Positions 1-8,317 of a stretch of 64,000 nucleotides of DNA are shown in pieces. The stretch covers positions 124,001-188,000 of the forward strand of contig NZ_LBIP01000013.1 of NCBI RefSeq assembly GCF_001280435.1. The letters run 5' to 3'. This DNA comes from Mangrovimonas xylaniphaga (lineage in GTDB: Bacteria > Bacteroidota > Bacteroidia > Flavobacteriales > Flavobacteriaceae). Every line of letters starts with the position of its first letter. Position 1 is the first letter of the stretch. The position numbers and the translations under genes are program-made. The notes beneath the pieces were generated by a model. The model was given only the letters and a program-made list of their open reading frames with translations, was not told the DNA's origin and did no database searches.

Positions 1-855
1 AAGATTGAGTAGTTTTCTCCAGTCCTTTGAAGCTATGCCTAGCTCCTTTAAAACCAAGTCTGTTGTAATGGCGGCATCTTCTGCAGTTTTTAAAATCACG
101 CCAGGACCACTTTCTATGGAGGCCTTATTAAAATACGGCGCTGCCTCTGGCATGGCATACAGACAAGAGGTTTTCATACCGCCACCAGACTCTCCAAAAA
201 TCATCACATTATCAGGATCTCCTCCAAATTCTGCTATATTTTCCTTTACCCATTTCAAGGCTATGGCAATATCCTGAACTCCCCTGTTCCCAGAACCTTG
301 ATAGTCCTCATCTGCTAAATGATCCAGATAAAGAAAGCCCAATAACCCCAAACGGTGATTGGTTTCCACTACCACCACATCATAATATCTCGCTAGATTA
401 GCCCCATCTTGATAGACACTTCCTCCAGATCCATTATTATATCCACCGCCATGGTTGTAAACCATTACTGGGCGCTTTTTATAATCTGTTTCAGGCGTCC
501 AAATATTGAGCACCAAACAATCTTCGGCAGGAGCCGGCTCATTAATTCCAAAGGTTTGATTAGGTGTTTGAATGGAAGGCGAGCCCAATTGTATAGCATC
601 TTTAATACCGGTCCAAGGCTTCAACTTATCGGGAGTCAAAAACCGTCTTTCCCCTGAAACCTTACCAGCATATGGTACCCCTTTAAATATAGAAACACCT
701 TCCTGACGATACCCTTTTATTTTACCGTAAGCGGTGTTTGCTATAATATTATCAGAACTATTAAATGTTCCAGGAAATACGAGTTGAGGAATCAATGGAA
801 CCGCCACCAAACCTAGAGATGATAGTTTAAGAAAGTTTCTTCTGTTATAGTACAT
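1..855 (-). CDS. Type B carboxylesterase (para-nitrobenzyl esterase-like), Tat-exported, 3' end outside window
   Basis: The reading frame is open from an ATG at 855 to the window edge (285 codons), so the C-terminal part is missing. The N-terminus carries a twin-arginine motif (NRRNFLKLSSLG) followed by a hydrophobic stretch, which predicts Tat export. Type B carboxylesterase hallmarks follow: G-K-I-K-G near residue 47, EDCLVLNIWTP, the oxyanion-hole stretch HGGGYNNGSGG, and FGESGGG, whose serine is the expected nucleophile (family GESAGG). It would hydrolyse carboxylic esters outside the cytoplasm. It lies 22 bp downstream of the AtuA-type pair on the same strand, so it probably ends the operon that begins with the esterase at 4834. 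Substrate is unknown; an aromatic or acyl ester from a glycan is an inference from context. The acidic and histidine members of the triad lie beyond the edge. Confidence 0.88.
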   Translation of the reverse strand, partial: MYYNRRNFLKLSSLGLVAVPLIPQLVFPGTFNSSDNIIANTAYGKIKGYRQEGVSIFKGVPYAGKVSGERRFLTPDKLKPWTGIKDAIQLGSPSIQTPNQTFGINEPAPAEDCLVLNIWTPETDYKKRPVMVYNHGGGYNNGSGGSVYQDGANLARYYDVVVVETNHRLGLLGFLYLDHLADEDYQGSGNRGVQDIAIALKWVKENIAEFGGDPDNVMIFGESGGGMKTSCLYAMPEAAPYFNKASIESGPGVILKTAEDAAITTDLVLKELGIASKDWRKLLNL

Positions 856-877
856 ACGCTTTAGTTTTCTGTTGGCA

Positions 878-1177
878 TTAAATCTCCATTTCCAATAAAT
901 AGGAACTCAAGGATTTGCCGTGTTTATCTAGGGCTGTGGAACTGGTCACCCCTCCGAATAGAGCCTCTTTCAACACAAAATTCAAAGCTCCTAGTTGCGG
1001 CAATTCGTAGCGTTTCACATCTCCTTTCACCTGCTTAGACAACCATTGTTTGACCCTTTCGGGGGTTACCTTTTCCTGAATGATTTTATAATCTTCTGGA
1101 TTGTATACTATGAGTGACAGGTTACTGATATTTCCCTTGTCCCCACTTCTGGCATGTGCAATTTCCCAAAGTTTCAT
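878..1177 (-). CDS. AtuA-associated small protein (AtuA C-terminal-like, ferredoxin-like fold)
   Basis: This 99-aa cytosolic protein starts MKLWEIAHARSGDKGNISNL. The HARSGDKG signature is characteristic of the small partner, or C-terminal domain, of AtuA/DUF1446 proteins. In many bacteria it is fused to the large domain; here it is a separate gene 4 bp after the larger AtuA-type gene, consistent with translational coupling and a heteromeric complex. AtuA proteins were named from acyclic terpene (citronellol) catabolism, where their biochemical role is not firmly established. The position between a CitMHS carboxylate transporter and an exported esterase argues for a role in handling an imported organic or hydroxy acid; that part is inference. 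Confidence 0.8.
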   Translation of the reverse strand: MKLWEIAHARSGDKGNISNLSLIVYNPEDYKIIQEKVTPERVKQWLSKQVKGDVKRYELPQLGALNFVLKEALFGGVTSSTALDKHGKSLSSYLLEMEI

Positions 1178-1181
1178 CTTG

Positions 1182-2513
1182 CTATATATTTGTGTAAACC
1201 ACTTCGATTTTAATATCTGATTTAGACCATAATACCGACAGGACCGATATGACTTCCTCTACTTTTTGGCTTGCACCACCGCCTCCTGCTGGACCATTGG
1301 TATAAAGCGCTTCCACTTCCCTACCAATATGTCTCGCCAGTTCGGCTGTAGCTGCCCTTCCGGACACACTAAGCCTGACTTCAGGAACCTCCATAACTTC
1401 CACATTGAAAGGCGCCAATGAATTCACCCCAATAAGATCGAAGCGTAAATCTTCAAACCCATAAACAGCCAAACGCTGTTTCATAATATCTATAGCCAAA
1501 TTGGCTCTTGCCAAGGCATTTGCCCCTCCATAACTGATTTGTCCTTCTCCAAAAAAGCCGTTAACATAGCCCACGCTTACCTTATAGGTATTGGTAGCAG
1601 GATGTCCACTGGCATTTTTAAATTGAACGGTATCCGTGTCGATTTCATCAAATGTTACTTTTGAAAAATCGGCCACCACATCTGGTGTAAAATATTTGGA
1701 AGGGTCATGAATTTCATAGAGTAATTGTTCTGTACAAGTGGCCGTATTGATAAGTCCGCCTGTGTCTTTCACTTTGGAAATAAAACCATACCCATGTTCA
1801 TTGACCTCCACAAAAGGAAACCCAATATTAGCCAAATCTGGCACGATCTTTTTAGGAGGATCGGCAAAATAACCGCCACATACCTGAGCAGCACATTCCA
1901 ACAAATGCCCTATCATGGTGCCTTTGCCAAGTTTATCCGTGTCTGTAAGTTGCCAATTGAATTCAAATACCATAGGCGCCAAAAATAGTGAAGGATCGGC
2001 CACACGGCCTGTTACGATAATGTCTGCGCCATTGTTTAGAGCCTCAACAATACCTTCTACCCCTAGATAGGCATTGGCTGAAATCATGCTATCGCTAATA
2101 GAACTCAAAGGTTGACCTGTCTCCAAAATCTTCAAATGAAGTGCTTCTTTTACATTCTCAAGGACATCATCTCCCAAGACGGCAGCTATTTTCAATCCTT
2201 TAAGCTTCTGCTGATTTGCCATAGTAGCTATCACCTCCATGGCTTCTATTGGATTGGCTGCTCCCATATTGGTAATGACCTTGATCTTGTGCTCATAAGC
2301 CAATGGCAATACTTTTTCCATTCGGTATTCCAAAAGATGATTATATCCCTTATTGGGATTGGCCTTTTTCTCTTTTTGAGCTAAGGCAATGGTGCGTTCT
2401 GCCAAACATTCAAAACAGATGTAATCGAGATTACCCTGTTCCATTAAAGTTAAGGCCGGCTCCAACCTGTCTCCTCCATAACCAGCTCCGCTACCAATTC
2501 TAATTGTTTTCAT
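1182..2513 (-). CDS. AtuA-family protein (DUF1446), large subunit
   Basis: The protein has 443 aa and no signal peptide. Its start, IRIGSGAGYGGDRLEPA, is the conserved opening of the AtuA/DUF1446 family. Further conserved stretches are YICFECLAERT, TNMGAANP, IVTGRVADPSLFLAP and GPAGGGGA near the C-terminus. Length matches the N-terminal domain of longer fused homologues; the remaining domain is supplied by the next gene. The family is linked to catabolism of acyclic terpenes and some hydroxy or branched acids, with no settled catalytic activity. The gene ends 4 bp before the small partner and begins 2 bp after the transporter stop, so the three are almost certainly one transcript. In this esterase-rich locus it most plausibly acts on the acid moiety imported by the neighbouring transporter. 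Confidence 0.85.
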   Translation of the reverse strand: MKTIRIGSGAGYGGDRLEPALTLMEQGNLDYICFECLAERTIALAQKEKKANPNKGYNHLLEYRMEKVLPLAYEHKIKVITNMGAANPIEAMEVIATMANQQKLKGLKIAAVLGDDVLENVKEALHLKILETGQPLSSISDSMISANAYLGVEGIVEALNNGADIIVTGRVADPSLFLAPMVFEFNWQLTDTDKLGKGTMIGHLLECAAQVCGGYFADPPKKIVPDLANIGFPFVEVNEHGYGFISKVKDTGGLINTATCTEQLLYEIHDPSKYFTPDVVADFSKVTFDEIDTDTVQFKNASGHPATNTYKVSVGYVNGFFGEGQISYGGANALARANLAIDIMKQRLAVYGFEDLRFDLIGVNSLAPFNVEVMEVPEVRLSVSGRAATAELARHIGREVEALYTNGPAGGGGASQKVEEVISVLSVLWSKSDIKIEVVYTNI

Positions 2514-2515
2514 AG

Positions 2516-3793
2516 TTAAAATGTTATGGCTCCTACCAATAATGACATGATTAAAATAATTAGGCTTATACCAAAGGCATAAGGAATGGTCTTCCGTTGG
2601 TGTTCTCCCAAATCCACGCCTGTCAATCCTATCAACAAAAATGTTGCTCCTGTTAAAGGACTCACGGGAAATCCTGTAGTCATTTGCCCCGTTATGGCAG
2701 CACGACCAATTTCAATGGCGTCCCCACCAAAATGAGCTGAAGTGCTCGACAGCAAGGGCAAAACCCCAAAATAAAAGGAATCGGGGTCGAACAATAAACT
2801 TGCAGGCATGGCCAATACTCCCGTTATCACCGGTAAATGACCACCCACCCAATTTGGAATATAGGTTACGGCAGCTTCTGCCATAGCCTCTATCATTCCA
2901 GAGCCTTTCAAAATTCCCGTAAAGCAACCTGCCGCAAATAAAATACTCGCCATAAGCATGGCTGCTTTGGCATGGGCGTTGACCCGTTCAGATTGTTCTT
3001 TGATATTTGGATAATTAATACTTAAGGCCAGCACAAAGGCTATCATAAAAATAACGTGGGGTGGTGCCACACCAGAAATCAAGGTGCCAACAGCCAAAAG
3101 AATCAATAGGTTGTTCACCCAAAATAATTTAGGACGTTCCAAATCTGAAGCCGTTTCATCTGTATCAATAGTAACTTCCGAAATATCTACGTGCAGCTCT
3201 TTGCTCCCCAACCTATAGGCTAACAATAACACACTGAGCAAGCCTATCACTACAGGGATCAACATAGGATTAAACAATTCGGTTACCGAAATATCCAAAG
3301 CCGTTGCCGCCCTTATGGTTGGTCCGCCCCAAGGCACAATGTTCATGGTACCTGCGGCCAAAGCGACAATACAGGCCAAAGTGGAACGTTTCATATTCAG
3401 TTGATCGTACACGGGTAAAAACGCAGGAACCGTCACCAAAAAAGTTACAGCACCCGAGCCATCCAAATGCACAATCATTGCCAAAAGCGCCGAGGCTACT
3501 GCTACCCTAGCAGGATCGTTTCCTGCCAATTTCAATAAACGTTGAATGATTGGGCGAAAAGTGCCCGCATCGGTCAAGATGCCAAAAAAGAGAATGGCGA
3601 ATATAAACATGACGCCTGTTGGCGCTATGGATTTGATCCCTTCCGTGATAAGGTCTACCACCTCAAAACCTAATCCCGCCATCAATCCTGTAACCACAGG
3701 AACGATTATCAAGGCCACTACCGGAGAGGCTTTTTTGGCCATTACCAAATAAAGCAAAAGTAGTATTGAAACGAGTCCTAGGGTGGCCAACAT
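2516..3793 (-). CDS. CitMHS-family carboxylate:cation symporter
   Basis: This 425-aa integral membrane protein has about 11-12 hydrophobic segments. It aligns by eye along its length with the Bacillus CitM type: IAPTGVMFIFAILFFGILTD, the acidic HLDGSG stretch, NIVPWGGPTIRA, and the second-half PDSFYFGVLPLL and SPLTGATFLLIG segments. The family imports citrate, usually as a metal complex with protons, or related carboxylates. The substrate here is unproven. It lies 3 bp after the upstream esterase stop and 2 bp before the AtuA-type gene, so it sits inside an operon. Its partners suggest uptake of an organic acid released by secreted esterases, or of a breakdown product; this is inference. Confidence 0.88.
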   Translation of the reverse strand: MLATLGLVSILLLLYLVMAKKASPVVALIIVPVVTGLMAGLGFEVVDLITEGIKSIAPTGVMFIFAILFFGILTDAGTFRPIIQRLLKLAGNDPARVAVASALLAMIVHLDGSGAVTFLVTVPAFLPVYDQLNMKRSTLACIVALAAGTMNIVPWGGPTIRAATALDISVTELFNPMLIPVVIGLLSVLLLAYRLGSKELHVDISEVTIDTDETASDLERPKLFWVNNLLILLAVGTLISGVAPPHVIFMIAFVLALSINYPNIKEQSERVNAHAKAAMLMASILFAAGCFTGILKGSGMIEAMAEAAVTYIPNWVGGHLPVITGVLAMPASLLFDPDSFYFGVLPLLSSTSAHFGGDAIEIGRAAITGQMTTGFPVSPLTGATFLLIGLTGVDLGEHQRKTIPYAFGISLIILIMSLLVGAITF

Positions 3794-3796
3794 AAG

Positions 3797-4834
3797 CTAT
3801 TCAAATTTTAAATATTCATCAAAAAACGGTAAGACCTGCTGTGGAATTCGGCCTTGTTTGGTATAGATATCGCTTACATGGGTTCCTATGTATTCTTCGG
3901 CAAAATGGGTGATGCCCACATTTTCCAAACGCTGACTAAACATTTCACATTGAACCGTAAAGCGGTCGCCTGCATTTCGTCCCCAATCCAATTTAATAGC
4001 TTCCAATTGCTGTAAATTCCCTAAATAGGTATCAATCATATAAAAGGGCATGTTGTCATACCACTTTTGCAAGGTTTCCTGATGCACAATCAATTTATCC
4101 CCTTGATATTCAAAAGGCATATCACAGTAAAATGGGGCTTTATCTGGATTAGGTGACCATGAGCGACCAAAGGCCACCATCACGGCACCGAAATAAGTTT
4201 TCCACAAATCCTCCATAGTTTCGGCTTTGGAAAGCTCCTTAAAAGTCTCACTATTGGGTCCATATTCCCGAACGATAGCCAAAGCCCCTGGGCTAATGGC
4301 ATATACCGAACTAAACACATCCGGATGTTTCATGGCCAGCAACAGAGCTCCATATCCTCCCATGCTGTGGCCTGTAATACCCCTGCTTTCTTTTTTAGGA
4401 AGGGTTCTGTACGTTTTGTCTATATGCCCCACCAAATCCTGAACCGTAAAATCCTCCCAATTACCAAACACTCCCGAATTGCTGTAAAAACTGCCACCAT
4501 AGGTTGTTTTTTGATCGGAAGTCACCAAAATAAATGGCCGTATTCTTTGGGAAGCAATGGCATAATCCAAAAGCTCCTCCATATAATTCATAATGGTATG
4601 GTCGTTTGTAAATCCGTGAAGAAAATAAACAACAGGATATTTCTGTTTGGTTTCGTGGTAGCCCGGAGGCAAGTACACGGCAATAGCGCGTTTGGGATTC
4701 TCGCCAAAAGCATTTTCCAGATGTTTGGAGTAAATTGAATCGATTTCAACGGTTCCTTTTGGTATGGAAGATTGTGCATTGCAGATCAAAAACTTGGTGA
4801 GCAACACTACCAATAAGAGTACTATTCTTTTCAT
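3797..4834 (-). CDS. Secreted esterase, PF00756 (CE1 / feruloyl esterase-like)
   Basis: The 345-aa protein has an N-terminal signal peptide (MKRIVLLLVVLLTKFLICNA, cut near residue 20-21). The alpha/beta-hydrolase core shows YPVVYFLHG (about 66-74) and the nucleophile elbow GHSMGGYGA with Ser157. A C-terminal histidine within GTHVSDIY is a candidate triad member. The family includes feruloyl and acetyl xylan esterases, S-formylglutathione hydrolases and mycolyltransferases; the secreted form in a glycan locus favours a carbohydrate esterase. It starts a sub-cluster after a terminator-like hairpin and is followed 3 bp later by the CitMHS transporter. The exact ester cannot be told from sequence. 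Confidence 0.85.
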   Translation of the reverse strand: MKRIVLLLVVLLTKFLICNAQSSIPKGTVEIDSIYSKHLENAFGENPKRAIAVYLPPGYHETKQKYPVVYFLHGFTNDHTIMNYMEELLDYAIASQRIRPFILVTSDQKTTYGGSFYSNSGVFGNWEDFTVQDLVGHIDKTYRTLPKKESRGITGHSMGGYGALLLAMKHPDVFSSVYAISPGALAIVREYGPNSETFKELSKAETMEDLWKTYFGAVMVAFGRSWSPNPDKAPFYCDMPFEYQGDKLIVHQETLQKWYDNMPFYMIDTYLGNLQQLEAIKLDWGRNAGDRFTVQCEMFSQRLENVGITHFAEEYIGTHVSDIYTKQGRIPQQVLPFFDEYLKFE

Positions 4835-4854
4835 GATTCTTTAAAATATTGGAT

Positions 4855-4882
4855 AAAAAAGGAGGAGCGCTGCCCCTCCCTT
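4855..4882 (-). terminator. Rho-independent terminator-like hairpin after the GH3 gene
   Basis: Read on the minus strand, a GC-rich stem (GGAGG at 4879-4875 pairing with CCTCC at 4865-4861, nine-base loop) is followed at once by six Ts (4860-4855). It lies between the GH3 stop at 4922 and the esterase start at 4834, so it can end or attenuate the susCD transcript before the esterase-transporter-AtuA sub-cluster. Some read-through is possible. Confidence 0.65.
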
Positions 4883-4921
4883 CTATCCAGTTGGTTAACA
4901 CTAAAAAACGTCTTTATTAGC

Positions 4922-7342
4922 TTAGTTTCTGCTTAGTTTTTTAAAGTCTGCCTGAGGTACTAATGCTTTATGCACTTTATCCCCTAAAATCTCTTGAGCT
5001 ACATTGAACTTGGCCGTACCATTGATTTTTGTTGAAGAAGCACCTACTTTCAACTCATAGTCTCCTGCCTCAACAATCCAACTAGAACGCGCCACATCAA
5101 AAGACGCCAAATCTTTGGTTCTTAATACAAAATGAAGGGTCTCAGTAGCACCTGGAGCCAACATTTTAGTTTTTCCAAAAGCTACCAACTCTTGCTCTGG
5201 TTTTTCCAATATCACAGTAGGCGCGCTTAAGTACAGCTGCACTACTTCTCTTCCTGCTACTGTTCCCGTATTCTTCACCGTTACAGATACCAATAATTCA
5301 TCGGTAAATGTTTGTTTGTCAACTTCCATATTGGAATACTCAAAATTGGTATAGGAAAGTCCGTAACCAAACTCATAGGCTACTGGTACCTCAAAGGTGT
5401 TGTAGTAACGATATCCTACATAGATATCTTCCTCATAAACAGTTTCCCAAGGCACTCTTCTCATAAATGAAAATCCTGAAAGATCTTCCTCGTCTCCTGT
5501 TTCTCCTTCAATGGAATATCCAGGGAAAGATTTTGAAGAAGGCGCATCTTCATATTTTACAGGGAAGGAGATCGCCAATTTCCCAGAAGGGTTCACTTTT
5601 CCAGAAATTACGTCCACTACCGAATTTCCAGCTTCCTGTCCTGGTTGCCATGCACACAACACTGCATCTGGAATCTGTGCCCAGCTCTTGGTTTCAACCA
5701 CACCACCTACATTCAATACTACGATGGCTTTTTTACCCGCTGCATGGAAGGTTTTAGTAACCTCTGCAATTAATTGTTTTTCGGTATTGGTTAAGTAGAA
5801 ATCTCCAGCCTCAGGCTTACGATCTCCACCTTCACCAGAATTTCTTCCAATAGTAATCAAAGCGATTTCTGAACTTTCAGCTGCTTTTGAAACGTCCTGA
5901 GCCTTGATAGGCATTTCAGCCACAGGATCCTTAGCTCCCATAATAGCCGCTAACCAATTGTCTGGCTTTCCTTGTTTAGCTCTAGCATCCTTAATGTAGG
6001 CCTCGTAGGTAGTTTGAAGTGCATCGTTGATTTGGAACCCGCCATTTTTCAAACCGTCAATAAGTGATATGGTATAGGCTTCATTTACATCGCCACTACC
6101 GGTACCTCCTGAAATGAAATCGTAAGATGTGGTTCCAAAAACCGCTACTTTTTTAACATCCGTCAAAGGCAAAGTATTGTCTTTATTTTCCAAAAGCACC
6201 ATCCCATCAGTAGCTGCTTGTCTAGTTACCTCTGCATGTTTTTTCAAGTTTGGTTTTCCAGACACATCATACCCCTTGAATCGAGGTGTTTTCACCATGA
6301 TTTCCAAAATTCTTTTGATGTTTTTATCCAAAACAGCCTCATCCATTTTGTTCTCTTCAACAGCTTTGATCAAAGTTTCAATTTGCTCTTTTTGCCCCGG
6401 CATGATCAAATCATTACCAGCTTCCATTTGGGTAACAATATCACTTCCACCACCCCAATCGGTCATTACATAGCCTTCAAAGCCCCAATCTTCTCTTAAA
6501 ATATTGGTCAGCAAATCTTTGCTTTCAGACACATATTGCCCATTGATTTTATTGTAGGCAGACATCACGGTCCAAGGTTGCGACTCCTTAACTGCAATTT
6601 CAAACCCTTTCAAGTAAATTTCACGAAGAGCACGTTCGCTTACCACAGTATTGGTAGACATACGATTGGTTTCTTGGTTATTGGCAGCAAAGTGCTTTAC
6701 AGAAGTCCCAACACCGTTGGACTGAATCCCGTTCACCATAGCCGCAGCCATTTTACCAGTTACCAAAGGATCTTCGGAATAGTACTCGAAGTTACGTCCA
6801 CACAATGGATCTCTTTGAATGTTCATCCCTGGCGCCAATAGTACATCGGCACCATATTCCAACACTTCTTTCCCCATGGTTTTACCCACTTCGTTTACCA
6901 ATTCGGTATCCCAAGTAGACGCCAAAACCGTAGCAATTGGGAATGCTGTACAGTAATAAGTATTGTCATCATCTTTTCTGGTTGGGGAGATACGCAAACC
7001 TGCAGGTCCGTCGGCCAAAACTTGGGTAGTAATGCCTATTTCTGGATATTCAGAAGTGTTCCCCGCTGCGCCTGGCAAATAGGTTCTAATTCTCTTTACC
7101 ATATCCGCATAAGCGGTATCTGGATCTACCGGAGGTTTTGGCATTTTGCTTAAGATAGAGTCTGGAATATGAAAATCCATTCCTGTTCCCACCACAAGTT
7201 TTGCCTTTTGCTCCAAGCTCATTTTGCCTATCATGGCATCTACATCCACGGTAGGTTTTGCGGGTGCTTCCTGCGTTTCTTTATCTCCACATCCCATTAG
7301 TGCCATGGCACCGAAAAACAATGGTATCAATTTCGTTTTCAT
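4922..7342 (-). CDS. Glycoside hydrolase family 3 beta-glycosidase, lipoprotein
   Basis: The 806-aa protein has a lipoprotein signal; the lipobox LMGC places the lipidated cysteine at residue 18, which predicts anchoring in the outer or inner membrane facing the periplasm or surface. GH3 landmarks: LADGPAGLR (109-117), GRNFEYYSEDP (182-192), KHFAANNQETNR (216-227), and GFEGYVMTDWGGG, whose Asp295 is the expected nucleophile. The C-terminal alpha/beta sandwich and a fibronectin-III-like domain (from about residue 690) complete the usual three-domain form. GH3 enzymes release terminal beta-linked glucose, xylose or related sugars from non-reducing ends; which sugar cannot be decided here. It is the only glycoside hydrolase in the window and belongs to the susCD transcription unit. 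Confidence 0.93.
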   Translation of the reverse strand: MKTKLIPLFFGAMALMGCGDKETQEAPAKPTVDVDAMIGKMSLEQKAKLVVGTGMDFHIPDSILSKMPKPPVDPDTAYADMVKRIRTYLPGAAGNTSEYPEIGITTQVLADGPAGLRISPTRKDDDNTYYCTAFPIATVLASTWDTELVNEVGKTMGKEVLEYGADVLLAPGMNIQRDPLCGRNFEYYSEDPLVTGKMAAAMVNGIQSNGVGTSVKHFAANNQETNRMSTNTVVSERALREIYLKGFEIAVKESQPWTVMSAYNKINGQYVSESKDLLTNILREDWGFEGYVMTDWGGGSDIVTQMEAGNDLIMPGQKEQIETLIKAVEENKMDEAVLDKNIKRILEIMVKTPRFKGYDVSGKPNLKKHAEVTRQAATDGMVLLENKDNTLPLTDVKKVAVFGTTSYDFISGGTGSGDVNEAYTISLIDGLKNGGFQINDALQTTYEAYIKDARAKQGKPDNWLAAIMGAKDPVAEMPIKAQDVSKAAESSEIALITIGRNSGEGGDRKPEAGDFYLTNTEKQLIAEVTKTFHAAGKKAIVVLNVGGVVETKSWAQIPDAVLCAWQPGQEAGNSVVDVISGKVNPSGKLAISFPVKYEDAPSSKSFPGYSIEGETGDEEDLSGFSFMRRVPWETVYEEDIYVGYRYYNTFEVPVAYEFGYGLSYTNFEYSNMEVDKQTFTDELLVSVTVKNTGTVAGREVVQLYLSAPTVILEKPEQELVAFGKTKMLAPGATETLHFVLRTKDLASFDVARSSWIVEAGDYELKVGASSTKINGTAKFNVAQEILGDKVHKALVPQADFKKLSRN

Positions 7343-7454
7343 TGGTTTTTTAGTTTAATTATTTGACAATTTCATCCCATGACACCTTCATTTCTGAAGC
7401 ATCAAAGCAATGATTGATATGTTAGTTTTGATTATCCTATTTAAATTCTCTTTT

Positions 7455-8309
7455 CTAACTTCTGAAAAAGTTAGACACATATGGCAGGGCCAAATACAGG
7501 GCTGAGTGCCAATAGTCCCAAGTGTGGTTGCCATCACGAATGCGCAATTGATACGGTATTTGCAATTCCCTAAGAACAGTTACAAATTCCATATTGGGAC
7601 CGAATGTAAAATCGTCATCCCCGCAATCGATAAACCACTTCAGTTCTTTTATTTGCGCAAGCTTCGCCGCATCCACAGTTTTTAAATAATCCATAGGGTT
7701 ATTGTCTTCTACCAACTGATGGATCTTCTTCTGGGTAGGCTCATTAAAATCTATCCAAAACAATTCTGTTTGGCGCTTTAGGTAAGCACTCATAATATAT
7801 ACCGAAGAGAATTTTTCTGGATGGTGCACCGCATAGACGGCAGAACCACCACCTCCCATAGACAATCCTGCAATGGCTCTATGTTGCCTATCGGCAATCA
7901 CACGGTAATTGCTTTCGATATAAGGGATCAATTCTTCAAAGAAATAATCTTCATACCTCCAATCAGGATTGTTGAAGTAATTCATAAAATCCTTTCCTGC
8001 CTCTGGACACACAATGATCATTTCGGCCGCCGCATCTGAAGTGATCAATTGATTAGCAACGCCTTCCAAGCTACCTTGTTTAGGCCAATCGGTATGGCTA
8101 CCTCCTCCTCCGTGCAACAAATAAAGCACTGGATATTTTTTATCGGTATTGGTTTTGTAATCCCTAGGCAAGTAAATGGCATATTCCCGATCCTTTTTCA
8201 GGATTTTACTGGGCATTGATTTGTACTCAACTATACCCATACCCGGCCACTGTGCATGGCCGAGTTGAGCAAGAAAAATACATATAACTAATCCAAATAT
8301 TTTTTTCAT
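7455..8309 (-). CDS. Secreted esterase, PF00756 (CE1-like)
   Basis: This 284-aa protein has a cleavable signal peptide ending near AHAQ (residue 20). The alpha/beta-hydrolase fold shows YPVLYLLHGGGGSHTDW (59-75), the nucleophile elbow IAGLSMGGGG with Ser150, and a C-terminal DGNHTWDYWHS with the probable catalytic histidine. It is single-domain, about the size of the catalytic module of feruloyl and acetyl xylan esterases. It is only 8 bp downstream of the CBM48-containing esterase, so the two are co-transcribed and probably act on the same ester-decorated glycan, though perhaps on different positions. Confidence 0.86.
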   Translation of the reverse strand: MKKIFGLVICIFLAQLGHAQWPGMGIVEYKSMPSKILKKDREYAIYLPRDYKTNTDKKYPVLYLLHGGGGSHTDWPKQGSLEGVANQLITSDAAAEMIIVCPEAGKDFMNYFNNPDWRYEDYFFEELIPYIESNYRVIADRQHRAIAGLSMGGGGSAVYAVHHPEKFSSVYIMSAYLKRQTELFWIDFNEPTQKKIHQLVEDNNPMDYLKTVDAAKLAQIKELKWFIDCGDDDFTFGPNMEFVTVLRELQIPYQLRIRDGNHTWDYWHSALYLALPYVSNFFRS

Positions 8310-8317
8310 TCCTAAGA

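Noticed and set aside
4325-4738. 137-codon plus-strand frame within the esterase gene
   Set aside because: Antisense to a well-supported esterase with signal peptide and active-site motifs.
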